From Selaginella moellendorffii (lineage: Eukaryota; Streptophyta; Lycopodiopsida; Selaginellales; Selaginellaceae): a stretch of DNA of 64,000 nucleotides. Both the position numbers and the translations under genes were made by a program. Below the pieces are notes generated by a model. It searched no databases. It was given only the letters and a program-made list of their open reading frames with translations, and was not told the DNA's origin. Location of the stretch: the NCBI RefSeq assembly GCF_000143415.4, contig NW_003314329.1:584619-648618 (forward strand), read 5' to 3'. Of this stretch, positions 19,834 through 32,800 are shown piece by piece (the first letter of the stretch is position 1; each line of letters begins with the position of its first letter).

Positions 19834-22152
19834 TCAAAGGTAAGCATTCTTTTCATGATGATGATTTAGAGTTCTGACGAGGTTGGAGAGGAGAACGTAG
19901 TGTGAAGAACAGCCAGACGGTTGCAAGTGGACGGCCTCCTCGGCGGCCCTCCGGCTCGCTCCTTGATCGGAGCCACCACACGACGCTAGCAGTGATCTCC
20001 ATGCGACAATGTCCGGCTCGAAAGGCATGGCGAGCACAAGCTCTTCAGCCTCTCGCACGAATCCACTTCGTCCCAGCAAGTCCACCACGCAGCCAAAGTG
20101 CTCGGCCGTCGGCTCCAATCCCTGGAAGTCGTAGATGAAAACGAAGTGCTCCAAGGCCTTGGCGAGAAACCCCGCGTGGCTGCATGCCTGGAAGATGCTC
20201 GTAAAGGTAGCGTCCCTGGGCTCGACTCCATGGAGATTCATCTCGTTGTAGAGCGAGAGAGCTTGCAAAGTCCGGCCTTGACGGGCATAGCCAGCGATCA
20301 TCGCAGTGAAAGTGTTGGAGTCGGGGCTGTTTGCGTTCTTGAGCTCCTGGAAAACTCGAGCGGCATCGTCCACTCTCCCCCAGCTGCCATACATGAAGAC
20401 TAGCGCGTTCCCAACGATGGTATTTGAGGCATAGCCGAGCTCTCGAGCCCGGCGATGGAGCTCTCGCCCGAGAGAGGTGGCCTGGTGCGCGGTGCAAGCT
20501 CCCAAGATGGTGGACATGGCGATCTCGTCCGGCTTCACTCCTTCCAGGTCCATCTTCTTTGCGAGTAGCAGCGCCGAGGAAGATTGGCCATGCTGGACGT
20601 AGGCCGCGATCATGTTCGTCCACGAGACAACGTCGACGTTCTTGCTGCTCGAGCCGAGGAGACGATCGAAGATTGCCTCGGCATCGATCAAGCTGCCGCA
20701 GCTGGCGTACATATCCAGCAGCGAGTTGAGAACCTCGACGCTGGAAAGAAGCTCCACTCTTCCAGCGGTATCCATGGCGGTGTGGAGCGCTCGTCCGCTG
20801 GCCAGTCCTCCGCGATCCATCTTGGAGCAAGTTTCCAACGCGTAGAAGATGGTGACCTCGGTGGGAGCAACGCCGTCGAGATCCATCTCCCGGAAGAGCT
20901 GGAAAGCAGCTTCGATATAATCGCGATTCTCTTGCTGAGCGAAGGCCGCGATGATCGTCGTCCACGACACGGTGTTCTTGGAAGGAATCGCCAGGAACAC
21001 GAGCCTTGCATCGTCGAGACTGCCACACCTCGCGTACATGTGGACGAGCGCGTTGCAAACTGCTCGATCCGACTGGAGCTCCTGGCGGCGATCGATCACT
21101 GCCGAGTGGATTCTTTTCCCAGATTCGAGCCTTGAGCAAGCGCCTAGAATGCTGCTCACAGCCATCGCGTCCGGCACCACTCCCTCATCCTCCATTGTGG
21201 CGAAGAGATCCATTGCTTGGGTGGCGGCGCCGCTCTGGACGTAGGCCGCGATCATCCCGTTCCAAGTCACGTTGTTCTTAGCTGGCATTCGATCGAAGGC
21301 CTCGCGCGCTTCATCCAGTCGCCCACACTTGCCGTAGAAATTCACGATCGCGCTTCCAACGATGAGATCCGAGTCTAGGCCACTGGCCTCGACGCGAGCG
21401 GCAATCTTCCGTCCGGCAGCCAGCTCTCCACCGCTAGAACACGCGGCCAGGAGCGCTACGAATGTCACGGCGTTGGGATCCACTCCATCGCAGCACATCT
21501 GGCGGTAGCACTGGATCGCTCGCTGCAGCTGCCCGTTCTGGGCAAATGCCGTCACCATGATGGTCCACGAGAAGACGCTTCTGTTCTTCATCCGGTCGAA
21601 GATGGCGATGGCGTCGGCGAGGCTGCGGCACTTGGCATACATGTTGACCAGCGAATTCCCGACCATGAGATCCTGCTCTTCTCCATCCTGTTCCCCATAG
21701 CCGAGCTCCTTGACCAAGCTGTGGATCATCTTTCCCTGCTGGAGATCTTCCAGCGATGAGCAGGCCCCCAAGAGTGTAGTGAGCGTCACCTCGTCTGCTC
21801 GATCGCCCTCTTGGTTCATTGTCCGGAAGAGCTGGAGAGCGTCGCTGCCGTGATCTGCGCGGACGTAGGCGGAGATGATGATTGTCCACGAAAAGACGTT
21901 CTTGCGCGAGCTCATTGTGTCGAAGGCCTGGCGGGCATCGGTCACGCTGCCACACTGAGCGTACATCTGGACGACCAGATTTTCCAGAAACCTCCTCCTC
22001 TTCTTTGCACTGCCGTCGTGAAGATTGTGCTCGCAGATTTGAGCGTGGATGGTCTTTACTTCTGCTACAGAGCTGCAGTTCCTCAGCAATTCAGCAGCAT
22101 CCCCAGAGATCATCAGATATACTAAAACTTCCCTCGATCCTGAGAAAAACAT
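19834..22152 (-). CDS. Pentatricopeptide-repeat protein, PLS class with E-type C-terminus
   Basis: Single exon, 772 aa (Met14, MISGDAAELL, is an alternative start). Tandem PPR units of about 31-36 residues run through the protein, typified by LVQMYAQCGSVTDARQAFD followed by NVFSWTIIISAYV, and later CVVDLLGRSGFVREAEEL. The end (MPFEPDIVAWRSLLASC, then LQPSGCSSHYVLLSNL) is E-motif-like; no DYW deaminase domain follows. Such proteins are normally imported into mitochondria or plastids and bind specific RNA sites for C-to-U editing or processing (family knowledge). The target cannot be read from the sequence. Long antisense frames through it are compositional shadows. Confidence 0.92.
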   Translation of the reverse strand: MFFSGSREVLVYLMISGDAAELLRNCSSVAEVKTIHAQICEHNLHDGSAKKRRRFLENLVVQMYAQCGSVTDARQAFDTMSSRKNVFSWTIIISAYVRADHGSDALQLFRTMNQEGDRADEVTLTTLLGACSSLEDLQQGKMIHSLVKELGYGEQDGEEQDLMVGNSLVNMYAKCRSLADAIAIFDRMKNRSVFSWTIMVTAFAQNGQLQRAIQCYRQMCCDGVDPNAVTFVALLAACSSGGELAAGRKIAARVEASGLDSDLIVGSAIVNFYGKCGRLDEAREAFDRMPAKNNVTWNGMIAAYVQSGAATQAMDLFATMEDEGVVPDAMAVSSILGACSRLESGKRIHSAVIDRRQELQSDRAVCNALVHMYARCGSLDDARLVFLAIPSKNTVSWTTIIAAFAQQENRDYIEAAFQLFREMDLDGVAPTEVTIFYALETCSKMDRGGLASGRALHTAMDTAGRVELLSSVEVLNSLLDMYASCGSLIDAEAIFDRLLGSSSKNVDVVSWTNMIAAYVQHGQSSSALLLAKKMDLEGVKPDEIAMSTILGACTAHQATSLGRELHRRARELGYASNTIVGNALVFMYGSWGRVDDAARVFQELKNANSPDSNTFTAMIAGYARQGRTLQALSLYNEMNLHGVEPRDATFTSIFQACSHAGFLAKALEHFVFIYDFQGLEPTAEHFGCVVDLLGRSGFVREAEELVLAMPFEPDIVAWRSLLASCGGSDQGASRRAAEEAVHLQPSGCSSHYVLLSNLVRTLNHHHEKNAYL

Positions 22153-22289
22153 CTAAGACATATTAACTCATTAGCAAGTTGTTACCTGCTAAGCAACTCT
22201 TTTTCTTCTAGAAATTCTTCGATACTGGAACAGGACAAAGAATGATATCAGCAAGAAATGGATGGCTTGTCACCTTATAAGGAGCTCGA

Positions 22290-23439
22290 TTATAACGACG
22301 TTGCCATGGTTATAGTTCCCAAGGCCATCACAAGCATGTAATCTTGACTGAGTTCGTCACGAGAAAACGTGGGAAGTTTCGAGATAAAACACGCAAGCAT
22401 GCCAGAATTGATAATCGACAAAACTAACGAGACGTACCACGACTTCCTCCTCAACCAAGCCATTTGGATCTGTATCATGAATGAGCTCATGAGCCGTAAG
22501 TCAAAACTCAGGAGAAAGACATTACCAGGAAAAGATTTGCCGCTGTTGCGCACAGTACTGCTACACAAGTGCCCGTCTGCTCGCCGAAGCAGACTGGTAT
22601 GGTGCGAACTCCCGTAACTCTGTCGCCAGCCATGTCCTTGACATCCATAAGAATCTCTCGGCCGAGAATCGACAAGAAAAGGTAGAAGCTGGAAGCAAGA
22701 GTTCTCTGAGGAATCACGCTGACACTACCGTGTGTCACTGCAAGACCCCCGGCAAAAATGGCGCTGGCAATCACCCCGGATACGACAATGTTCTTCAACA
22801 GCGTCACCTTCTTGACCAGCGGCGTGTAGACAAATGTGATGTACGCCGAGAGTGTGATGAGTAGCCTCATGATGGGTTGCTCCAAGCAACAAGTTGCCAG
22901 CATGACGCCTCCGTAGATGCATCCAGCAACCAGTCCAACCTGCGAAGCAAAAGATCATTCTAGAGCGAAGCTTTTAATTTTGAAAGACTCACATCAGCCG
23001 TGGTGATTTCTCCACTCAGCAACGCCGAGTTCCTTTTGTTGAGACCGTCGGTTCCAGATATATGATCGTAGCAGTCGTTGACGAGCATTGATGCTGCTAA
23101 TATGAGAGCGCTACAAGCTGAACTTGTCCACACAGCTGGCATGCGTAGCACGCTCGGGCTGTAGTTTGCAGTCATCCAGCTGCCTGCGAAGCTTAAAAGG
23201 AAGGCCGGGACGAGATTGATGGGCCTGGACATCTCGAACAATCCCCGAGCGAAAGCGCTCCTTCTAACGGCTGTTAAATCCCGCTGTTTGCTACTACAAA
23301 CTAAAATCCCTGTCGATCTGTTGCTGCTCCTTCTTAGAACTTCAGAACCATTCCTTCTCGCGCGGACTAAATTCCCTGTGCTGCTCTTGCTTAGATTGTC
23401 TGTCGAATAAAGCAAGCTGCAAATCAGTGGCCTGTCCAT
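22290..23439 (-). CDS. UbiA-family prenyltransferase, probably plastid
   Basis: Three exons: 23439-22993, 22939-22526, 22469-22290 (phase-0 introns of 53 and 56 bp), 346 aa. The N-terminal ~70 residues are Ser/Arg-rich with few acids, like a plastid transit peptide. The two Asp-rich prenyl-diphosphate/Mg sites are present: NDCYDHISGTD in exon 1 and DVKDMAGDRVTGVRTIP in exon 2. Several hydrophobic helices follow, the last pair in exon 3 (VSLVLSIINSGMLACFI). The second motif resembles archaeal-type geranylgeranylglyceryl-phosphate and chlorophyll-synthase-like UbiA enzymes more than homogentisate prenyltransferases. The prenyl acceptor is uncertain. Confidence 0.85.
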
Positions 23440-23695
23440 GGAGCGGAAAATGATTCACCAATCCCGAGGCCGAAGCATGAAGTAAAAAACGCCCTCAAGA
23501 AACAACCCGTCTCTCTCGTGCCATCCTGTATTGCTCATCTATCCATATCGTCGTTGAAAAAATGTCTCATCCAACTTATTCTCCTTCTGTTCGCGTGTAT
23601 TACGTGCCCGGAACGCAAGAATGATCGAACCTTCCGGAACTTGCACACCAGGTTAATTTAAACACTTGTCACGTACGTTACACGCGAAAGGCTAA
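23440..23695. promoter_or_regulatory. Short intergenic region: UbiA promoter and 3' end of MUT7-type gene
   Basis: About 250 bp separate the UbiA start (23439, minus) from the MUT7-type stop (23696, minus). Both genes are on the minus strand, so this holds the exonuclease 3' UTR and the UbiA promoter. No specific site was identified. Confidence 0.4.
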
Positions 23696-25530
23696 CTAGC
23701 TACACATGGCAGAAAATCGTTGCATTGCCCGCTGGAATTGCAAGCCCTGCAGTTTAAGAGACAAACGTTTGAGAGGCCGATAAATAAAAATGAAAACGAT
23801 GCAGGTCATTTACCAACCTGCCAGTAAAGATGCCTGCACTCGGAGCATTGCCAGAATAGTAAACCGTCCTGCAGTAATACATCTTCCGAAATTTTTTGGT
23901 TGGGGGCAGCAGCCTTTGCTTGCTGTGCGGTCAATGGTTTGGGACAGAGCTCTCCGTTGCACCTCGTGCACCTCGAGAGTAAATGCTCTTCGGAGACTGT
24001 AAGATGGAACGTCTCAATAATCTGAGTAAAGAAACTGTCAAAAAGGACAGCGCTAGCGACGCATTGAATCGTACCTCAGTAAGTTGCTCTTTCTTTGTTA
24101 GGTGTTTGACACGGTACGCTTGGTTGGATGGAATAAGGCGCTGCCTGAGTAGCTTTACGTCTCTTGTTAGTAGAATCCTCCCTTCTCTTTGAGCTTGTTC
24201 GATTAGTTGCCTAGAAGAATACAATCCAGCGGAATAATTCTTCTCTCCAAAGGAAAAAAACAAGAACCTGGCGTCGGGTTTTAACCTATGTGGACAAGCA
24301 GCGTCAATTCCAACGCAACGTAGCTGACGAGCTAAGCCTTCGATCTGTTCAGAAGGAAAGAAAAAAATGCGTTAAAATTTATGCACTTAGCCCGCCGAAC
24401 TTACCATAATATCACACAGAAACTTTGGGCAACCATCACCTCCCACAACAGGATCCCATGGCGGAGGTCCACACCACTCGAACTCGGCCTGCCCCTGAGA
24501 TCTGTTTGTGTCCCGTACCCTCCGAGTTCTGATTTTCTTTTTTGGGTCGGCTTGCAGTGACAGCGTCTGCTGAAAAGTTAATAGATACGCAAGAAACTTT
24601 CCAGACCTATCTGCCTTCTTGCTCATGCTCCTAAACCTCGTTACAAGAGGGCTTAACTCTTCATCAGGATAGAGTAGACGAGCAATTCCGACCGAGGCAA
24701 CTGCGAATGTAAAACGTCAATGAGAAGGCCACAGATCGACCAGAGTCGAAACCAACCTGCTTTTGATCGTTGCATGTCGATTATATAGGGATGAAGAGCG
24801 TCCAGAATTGCTAGAAGACAATGCGCATCAGCGGCAGCATAAGATATTTGTTCTTCAGTCAGTGGCCTCAGCTCCCAGTCACTACATTGCAAACTCTGCG
24901 CAAAAAATAGCTTCACTAGTAGCAGCCATGCAAACACACTCCATCCCATACCTTGCAAAGAGGTCGACCAAAAACATCTCTACATATGTGGGATAAGCTC
25001 GGAGTATCACCCGGGAGTTTACGTGGATTTTTCCTTTTCACTTCATGATAGAGCTTCCCAATATCAATATAAGGCTACGCTACAAAGAGAAGGACATGGA
25101 AAATGAGCAAAGTTACGAGTAAAAGAGGAACTCAGGCACTTACCTCACAGGAGAAGCTCGCAGTGGACGAAAGCGATGCAGCGAGATTGATTAAATCTTG
25201 TCGAAGCTTGAATCCCAGCTTTAGAATTCTAGACGTTTCCAATGCCTCTTCCAGTGGCTGAAGCAATGCAGAAGCCGGGATCGACAACACATCGACGATG
25301 AACACAAGATCACTCTCGGGGCCGAAATCTCGCTTCCGGCACGCAATCTGGAGCAGCGAAACCCTGGGGTGCATACCAGCTACCAAGACAGGCTTCCACT
25401 CAGCATCCAGCGCGATCACTGACGATTCTTGCAGCGCCAGAAGAAATCCCTGGAACGCCTCGCCATCGATCGAATCGACGAGCCTGATGCTCGAAGGCGG
25501 CAGCGGCACGCTCCAAAACTCGTCCTCCAT
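23696..25530 (-). CDS. MUT7-type 3'-5' exonuclease with Mut7-C RNase / zinc-ribbon domain
   Basis: Eight exons: 25530-25144, 25074-24952, 24895-24757, 24700-24405, 24344-24268, 24210-24075, 24021-23818, 23746-23696; 470 aa with the frame conserved throughout. The DEDD exonuclease spans exons 1-3: ALDAEW (Asp/Glu pair), LKLGFKLRQDL, and EEQISYAAADAHCLL (Tyr/Asp motif). Exon 4 has the GPPPWDPVVGGDGCPKFLCD signature. Exons 5-6 carry Mut7-C (GRILLTRDVKLLRQR), and exon 7 a zinc ribbon (CTRCNG ... CSECRHLYW) finished by exon 8 (GLQFQRAMQRF). The start is MEDEFWS at 25530; an in-frame ATG at 25713 exists but would overlap the divergent gene. Relatives trim small RNAs or other RNA 3' ends. Confidence 0.9.
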
Positions 25531-25625
25531 AGCCAAGAATTTAGGGTTTATCCTCTTCCGTACGCTTTCAAGCGTACGTCCCTTGTTCCGACCCGTTGGA
25601 GATTCCTTGGCCAGGAGGAAGAAGG
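25531..25625. promoter_or_regulatory. Head-to-head gene boundary (95 bp between start codons)
   Basis: The minus-strand exonuclease ATG (25530) and the plus-strand coiled-coil ATG (25626) are divergent and 95 bp apart. Transcription start sites must therefore overlap or share a bidirectional promoter. The exonuclease frame stays open across the interval to an upstream ATG at 25713, so its 5' end may extend into the neighbour's first exon. Confidence 0.6.
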
Positions 25626-27490
25626 ATGCCAGCGTCTTCTTATCGCCAGCAGCAAGGCGTGAACTGGGGTCTGGTCGTCGGCGGCGCCGTAGCGACGGTC
25701 TTGTCGCTGGCATTCACACGGAGTAGCAAGAACAAGAGCAAGAACAAGGCGGCGGCGGCGGCGGCAGCGATTCACCCCGAGCAGCACGGCAATGGTGAGA
25801 ATCCGCAGAGATTTCTTCTTCTTTCTCCCTGGTGTCTTGTTCTTGGGCCGTAATATTTCTATCTGGAATGCTCAGGTCTCGCAGCGATGGATGCCGAGTG
25901 CATGGTGTTGCGTCGCGAATCGAGCAGCGGCAGTAGCAGCAGTGGCAGCAGCAGTGAGATTTCTTCCGATGGTAAGCGCAGATTTCCTTTCCCAGTTGGT
26001 CGAGAATCGACGGAAAGCCCCTTTCTTTCGTTCTTGATTTTTTATTTTCCCTCGACTTCGTCCAGGAATCGTGCATCGCCAAGCCGTGCATCGATTGAGA
26101 CACCAGCTCAAGAGCCGGGAGGAGATGATCATGGAGATGCAAGCACAGCTATCGAGCAAAGAGAAGGCGCTCCACTCACACACCTCTCTCATCGCCAATC
26201 TCGAGCGGCAACTCAAGGAAGCCAACGATTCAATCTTTGAGGTAGAGCGAGTAATCCAGGAGCTTCACGGGCCCAAGGCCAACACCAGCACAGGGCAATC
26301 CTCTGGATCATCGGGGACGACAGAAGTGGCAATCGACATGGGAACCCAGTGCAGCAGCGATAGCGATGAGCACCAAGAACACGAGTTGGAAGGAGAAAAC
26401 AAGCTGATCGTCAAGAACAGCGGGAAGAACAGCGAGAACAACGAGATGGTGTTGCATGCAAAGGAAGGTGACTATCAGCTGGTTTTCGAGAGAGCCAAGC
26501 ATCTGGAAGCGGAATTGCTGGGAATTCGTGCCATGGCACAAGAGATGGCCTCGCTGCTGGAAATGTCCGAGCGAGAACGATTGAGGCTCCATCACGTTGT
26601 AAGTCAACTCCAACAAAAGCTTGCGTTCCAGGTACGCTCGACATTCTTTGTTCGATTGTTTTTTTTTTAGTTTGCTTTTGTTCCTACTGTGTGTGACACG
26701 ATGTGTTCTTTCCTTCTTTTTCTTTTTCCTATCATCAGGCAAAAGAGCTGAACACGATGCGAGCGACGACACACTTTCTCAAGGTGTCTCTCGGAAGCCG
26801 GTAATATTTTTCTTGGAGATTCTGGAAGTGGTGGCTAACCAGGATTTATAACTTTCGTGTAGGAGATCCGGGGATGACTACACGGACTTATACAACAAAG
26901 CTGCCAGATTATCGAGGGACGAGGATGGCAGCCCCTTACAACTCAGAAGCAGTAACGCCCAAGCAGCACGACCCACCAAGCAGCGGTATAGTGAATCAGC
27001 GTCGGTTGACAGCAGCTTGGAAGTCTCGGAGATCATCGATCCTTCTGTGAGGGACGAAAACTCCACGAGCAGCTCAACGGGATCGTACTGGTCATCAGGT
27101 GGTCGAGACGATCAAGAGCTAGAGGAGGAACAGGAGGGTGGAAGGATGGCGGACTACAGGAGTTACGATTCTCCAGGCGTAGTACGGATAGGAAGTCCCA
27201 CGATTGTGGGAAGCAGGAGCTCGATGGAGAGTGGCACAGCACAGAGGTACTTGTTCAGCGACGATCAAGAGCTGGGAGAGAGCGAAGAACTGGAAGGAGG
27301 AGAAGAGTTTGCTACTGCTGCTACTGCGAGAACTACTCGATCTTCCCTGGAAGCAGTAGTGGAAGAGGAAGAGGAAGGGTCGTCTGGATCGAGCTCGGTG
27401 ATGGAAGAAATGCTGGACGAAACGCTCGAAGATCTTGTCAAAGCCACGACGCCGCGTGCCACTACCATCACTGGACGACGCTCTGTATGA
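25626..27490 (+). CDS. N-terminally membrane-anchored coiled-coil protein
   Basis: Five exons: 25626-25794, 25876-25971, 26066-26631, 26739-26800, 26863-27490; 506 aa. One hydrophobic segment near the N-terminus (NWGLVVGGAVATVLSLAF, about residues 13-30) is followed by a basic stretch and polyalanine. A poly-Ser spacer precedes a heptad-rich coiled coil in exon 3 (SREEMIMEMQAQLSSKEKAL onward), and a second coil ends exon 3 (LEMSERERLRLHHVVSQLQQ). The last exon is Ser/Glu-rich and acidic. Topology suggests a tail-out scaffold on an organelle or ER membrane. The family was not recognised; exon structure is supported by in-frame joining at all four introns. Confidence 0.8.
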
Positions 27491-27560
27491 TATGATCTTA
27501 AACAAAAACCCTTGGTGTTCCAGTTCTAGGGTTCTTGAGAGGAAGGAAAGGATCTGATCG

Positions 27561-27981
27561 ATGGCGGCCGCCTGGAGGAATCTTCAGCACAAGTCCACCG
27601 CCGCTACCGAGTATGTGATGAAGCACGCCGGCGAGTACTACAAGACGCTGCTCGAGCGGAACAAGCATTACATCGTGGAAGAGCCGACGGTGGAGAAGTG
27701 TAACGAGCTCTCCAAGCAGCTCCTCTACACGCGCCTGGCCAGGTATGGATGGAATCCCTTGGATTGATCGCGGAATCGCGACCCTTCTCTCTCGCAGCTT
27801 GCCCCATCGCGCGGAATCGTTCTGGAAAGAGGTGGAGATCGTCAAGGCCAAGTTCCGGAATCGGCAAGAGCTGAAGCTCGAGGAGGTCGGGATCGCTGCG
27901 CTGTTCGTGGGCGAGTGCTACGCGTGGTTCTGCGTGGGCGGGATGATTGGGCGGCGATCGATCACTGGCTACCGCGTCTAG
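27561..27981 (+). CDS. Mitochondrial ATP synthase subunit g
   Basis: Two exons, 27561-27742 and 27798-27981 (55-bp intron), 121 aa, close to the usual plant subunit g length. Hallmarks are the N-terminal AAAWRNLQHKSTAATEYV, the central YTRLARSLPHRAESFWKEV, and a C-terminal glycine-rich transmembrane segment (EVGIAALFVGECYAWFCVGG) with the GxxxG-like pattern used in ATP synthase dimer contacts. It is an inner-membrane Fo accessory subunit. Only 70 bp separates its start from the upstream gene's stop, with the same orientation. Confidence 0.92.
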
Positions 27982-28275
27982 ACCAAAGCTTTTGCGATTT
28001 GGAAGAGATGAGATGAGAGTAACAAGACGAATTGATGCTGTGTGTTCTTGCGGCATTCCTTTCCTTTTTAACTTTCCTTTTTGATTGGATGGAATAAAAT
28101 GCTTGGACGTATCATCTTCTAGGCTATTTCTTTCTTCTAAGAGAGAAAGAGCCCTAATTCACACCTCGGCATCCGGGAGCTCCGGTCTCGCCTAGCGTCG
28201 GGTAAGGGCGCCTCCTCCTCGCGATTTCGTGATTGATCGATTGGCGCGATTGATATTTCGAGCAGATCTGCCGCA

Positions 28276-30477
<2,202 letters not shown>

Positions 30478-30656
30478 TCGATCGACCCGGCGGAGGGGTA
30501 TGCAATTTTCTATAATCGATCGAGGTGGTATTTCTTTTATAAATTTCTCGCCGTGACTACTTAAGCGCATCAATGTGAGCTTTGCTTGCCAGAGCCAGGA
30601 AAGAAGAAGAAGAAGAATAAAAAGAGGTTTTTTCCTCCGGGAGAAAAGCAAATCTA

Positions 30657-32714
30657 TCAGGAACGAAGTATCGATTTGTACAAGTCGGACACCAACAAGT
30701 AAGGACCGCTTTGGCTGTCAGTCATGGCAAACTCGGCCGCTCGAGTAGCTCCAGTTATGTCGCCTTGGTTCTTACAAGCCGTGAGAAGCGCAGTCCAGGA
30801 TCTATCGTCGGCCTGGAAAGGCATGCACTGGAGGAGCTCCTCGGCCTCTCGAGTTCTCCCGGCCCTGGCGAACATATCAACAATCGAGCAGTAGTGCTGC
30901 TGCTCGGGAACGACGCTTCGATCCAATACCATCGAGAGAAAGAGCTCCCGTCCCAGATCCACAACGCCCAAGTGGCTACACGCTGCGAGAGCTGCCGAGA
31001 AGGTGACAGCGTTTGGCCGAGCACCGTCGAGCTCCATCATCCAGAGCAGCTCCAGAGCTCCCGAGGAGTCATCGAGATGCCCAAAGTGGGCATACGCCGC
31101 GATCATGGCCGTCCACGCCACGCAGTCCCTCTCGGGCATAGCGGCGAAGATCTGCCAGGCGTGGCGCAAATGCCCACTCTGGGCATACACGGTGAGCATC
31201 GCTGTGAGCGTGCTATCGGCCACCATTGGCGCTCGATCCAGCGCTAGCGCGGCCTCGTCCACGAGCTTGTTCCTGGCCAGAGACGCTATGAGGCAGATCC
31301 ACGACACGATATCTCTCCTGGGCATTCGATCGAATGTTGCTCTGGCCTCGCTCGCGCTGCCCTCGCGGCCATAGGCTTGCATCATCGCGTTCCAGGAGAC
31401 GAGATCTTTCACTGGCATGCTCTCGAACAGAGCCCTTGCGCGATCGATCTCGCCGCTGTCGGCGAGCGCGCCAAGCATGATCGTCCAGGATTTGGGGTTG
31501 GAATTGCGCTTGGCGATCTCCTCGGCCTCGCAGACCCTGCCCCCATCGGCCAATCCCGACACCATGCTGTTGGCGGTGATGGAATCCCACTCGGGCATTC
31601 GCGAGAACACCGCCGCGGCGAGATTGGCGTCGCCATTCACAGCCGCCGCCAGCAGCATCGCGTTCCAGGACACGAGCGATCGATTGGGAGCTCGATCGAA
31701 GAGATCCCGGGCCTCGATCGCGCTCCCCGATTGCCCATACGCCGTGATCATCAGGCACCAGGAGACGACGCTGCGCTGGGGCATCTCGTCAAAGATCTCC
31801 CTCGCGCACTGCATTTGCCCTCTCTGGGCATTTGCCTGGATCATACAATTGAAGGACACGATGCTCCAACGTGGCATGCGATCAAAGGCCGCGATCGCAT
31901 CCACGTGGCGCTCTGACCCGGCGAATCCAGTGACGAGCGTGTTCCACGTCACAACTGTGCGGCCGTTTGGCATGGAATCAAACAGCATCCTTGCCTCATC
32001 GGCATGCCCGTTAATGGCATAAGCCGCCAGCATGGCGTTCCACGTCACGGTGTTCCTCTCTGGCATCGCGTGGAAGGCCGCCATCGCGGCGTCCACGTCG
32101 CCATGTTGGCCGTGGGCAGCCAGCATGGCTGTCCAGGTCACTACCGTACGCGCGGGCATTTTGTCGAAGAAGGAGCGCGCGTCGTACAGACTCCCCGTTT
32201 GAGCGCTCGCGACGAGCATGGAGCTCCAAGTGATCACCGATCTCTCCGGCATGGCGTGGAACGATTGGATCGCGGATTCGAGCCAGCCCATCTGGATGAA
32301 TCCCTGGATCATCGAATTGAGCGTGATGATGCTGTGCTGCGGCATGCGATGGAAGAGATCTCGGGCGCTGTGGAGCTGATTGGCGGTGACGCAATTGGAG
32401 AAAAGGGAATTCCAGGTGATGACGCTGCGATCGGGCATGGCGGAGAAGAATTCCCAGGCGTTGGGCAATTGCCCATTGTGGGCATACGCGTGAATGAGGC
32501 AATTCCAAGAGTGGGAATTGGGGCATTCGAGGGCATCGAAAACGCCGCGCGATTCGTCCGGGCGGCCGCATCTCGAGTACGCGTCGATCAAGAGATTGGC
32601 GAGGAATGTGTCGTGCCTGTGATCGCTGCCGCGGATCTGAGAATGGATCCATCGCAGCTCGTGGAGATCTCTTGAGCAGCTCCTCAGTAGATGCGCTAGG
32701 CCATTGCGATCCAT
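30657..32714 (-). CDS. Pentatricopeptide-repeat protein, short-unit (S-type) rich
   Basis: Single exon, 685 aa, starting MDRNGLAHLLRSC. Nearly the whole protein is tandem PPR units of about 31 residues, for example MPERSVITWSSMLVASAQTG and MPARTVVTWTAMLAAHGQHG, with the fixed MPxRxxxxW phrase. The later part has a PLS-like pattern (LELLWMMELDGARPNAVTFS, YCSIVDMFARAGRTREAEEL). It ends soon after (AAEFAMTDSQSGPYLLVSDL), with at most a partial E motif and no DYW domain. No clear presequence was identified; an organelle RNA-processing or editing role is inferred from the family. It sits tail-to-tail with V-ATPase B and head-to-head with the cap methyltransferase (86 bp between start codons). Confidence 0.9.
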   Translation of the reverse strand: MDRNGLAHLLRSCSRDLHELRWIHSQIRGSDHRHDTFLANLLIDAYSRCGRPDESRGVFDALECPNSHSWNCLIHAYAHNGQLPNAWEFFSAMPDRSVITWNSLFSNCVTANQLHSARDLFHRMPQHSIITLNSMIQGFIQMGWLESAIQSFHAMPERSVITWSSMLVASAQTGSLYDARSFFDKMPARTVVTWTAMLAAHGQHGDVDAAMAAFHAMPERNTVTWNAMLAAYAINGHADEARMLFDSMPNGRTVVTWNTLVTGFAGSERHVDAIAAFDRMPRWSIVSFNCMIQANAQRGQMQCAREIFDEMPQRSVVSWCLMITAYGQSGSAIEARDLFDRAPNRSLVSWNAMLLAAAVNGDANLAAAVFSRMPEWDSITANSMVSGLADGGRVCEAEEIAKRNSNPKSWTIMLGALADSGEIDRARALFESMPVKDLVSWNAMMQAYGREGSASEARATFDRMPRRDIVSWICLIASLARNKLVDEAALALDRAPMVADSTLTAMLTVYAQSGHLRHAWQIFAAMPERDCVAWTAMIAAYAHFGHLDDSSGALELLWMMELDGARPNAVTFSAALAACSHLGVVDLGRELFLSMVLDRSVVPEQQHYCSIVDMFARAGRTREAEELLQCMPFQADDRSWTALLTACKNQGDITGATRAAEFAMTDSQSGPYLLVSDLYKSILRS

Positions 32715-32800
32715 CCATTCACATTTTAGGGCATCATTTAAAACTGACCGTTGATTCCAGCACGATGAGATTCTAGGGTTCTTGCGATTCCAGGTTAAGA
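32715..32800. promoter_or_regulatory. Head-to-head boundary between PPR and cap methyltransferase genes
   Basis: Only 86 bp separate the divergent start codons (32714 minus, 32801 plus). A CTAGGGTT telo-box-like motif occurs at about 32773-32780, close before the plus-strand ATG; such boxes are frequent upstream of plant housekeeping genes. Confidence 0.45.

Noticed and set aside
20045-21139. 364-codon minus-strand frame and several plus-strand frames inside the PPR gene at 19834-22152, with similar shadows inside 30657-32714
   Set aside because: Compositional shadows of a GC-rich intron-less gene; Arg/Ser-rich text with no domain.
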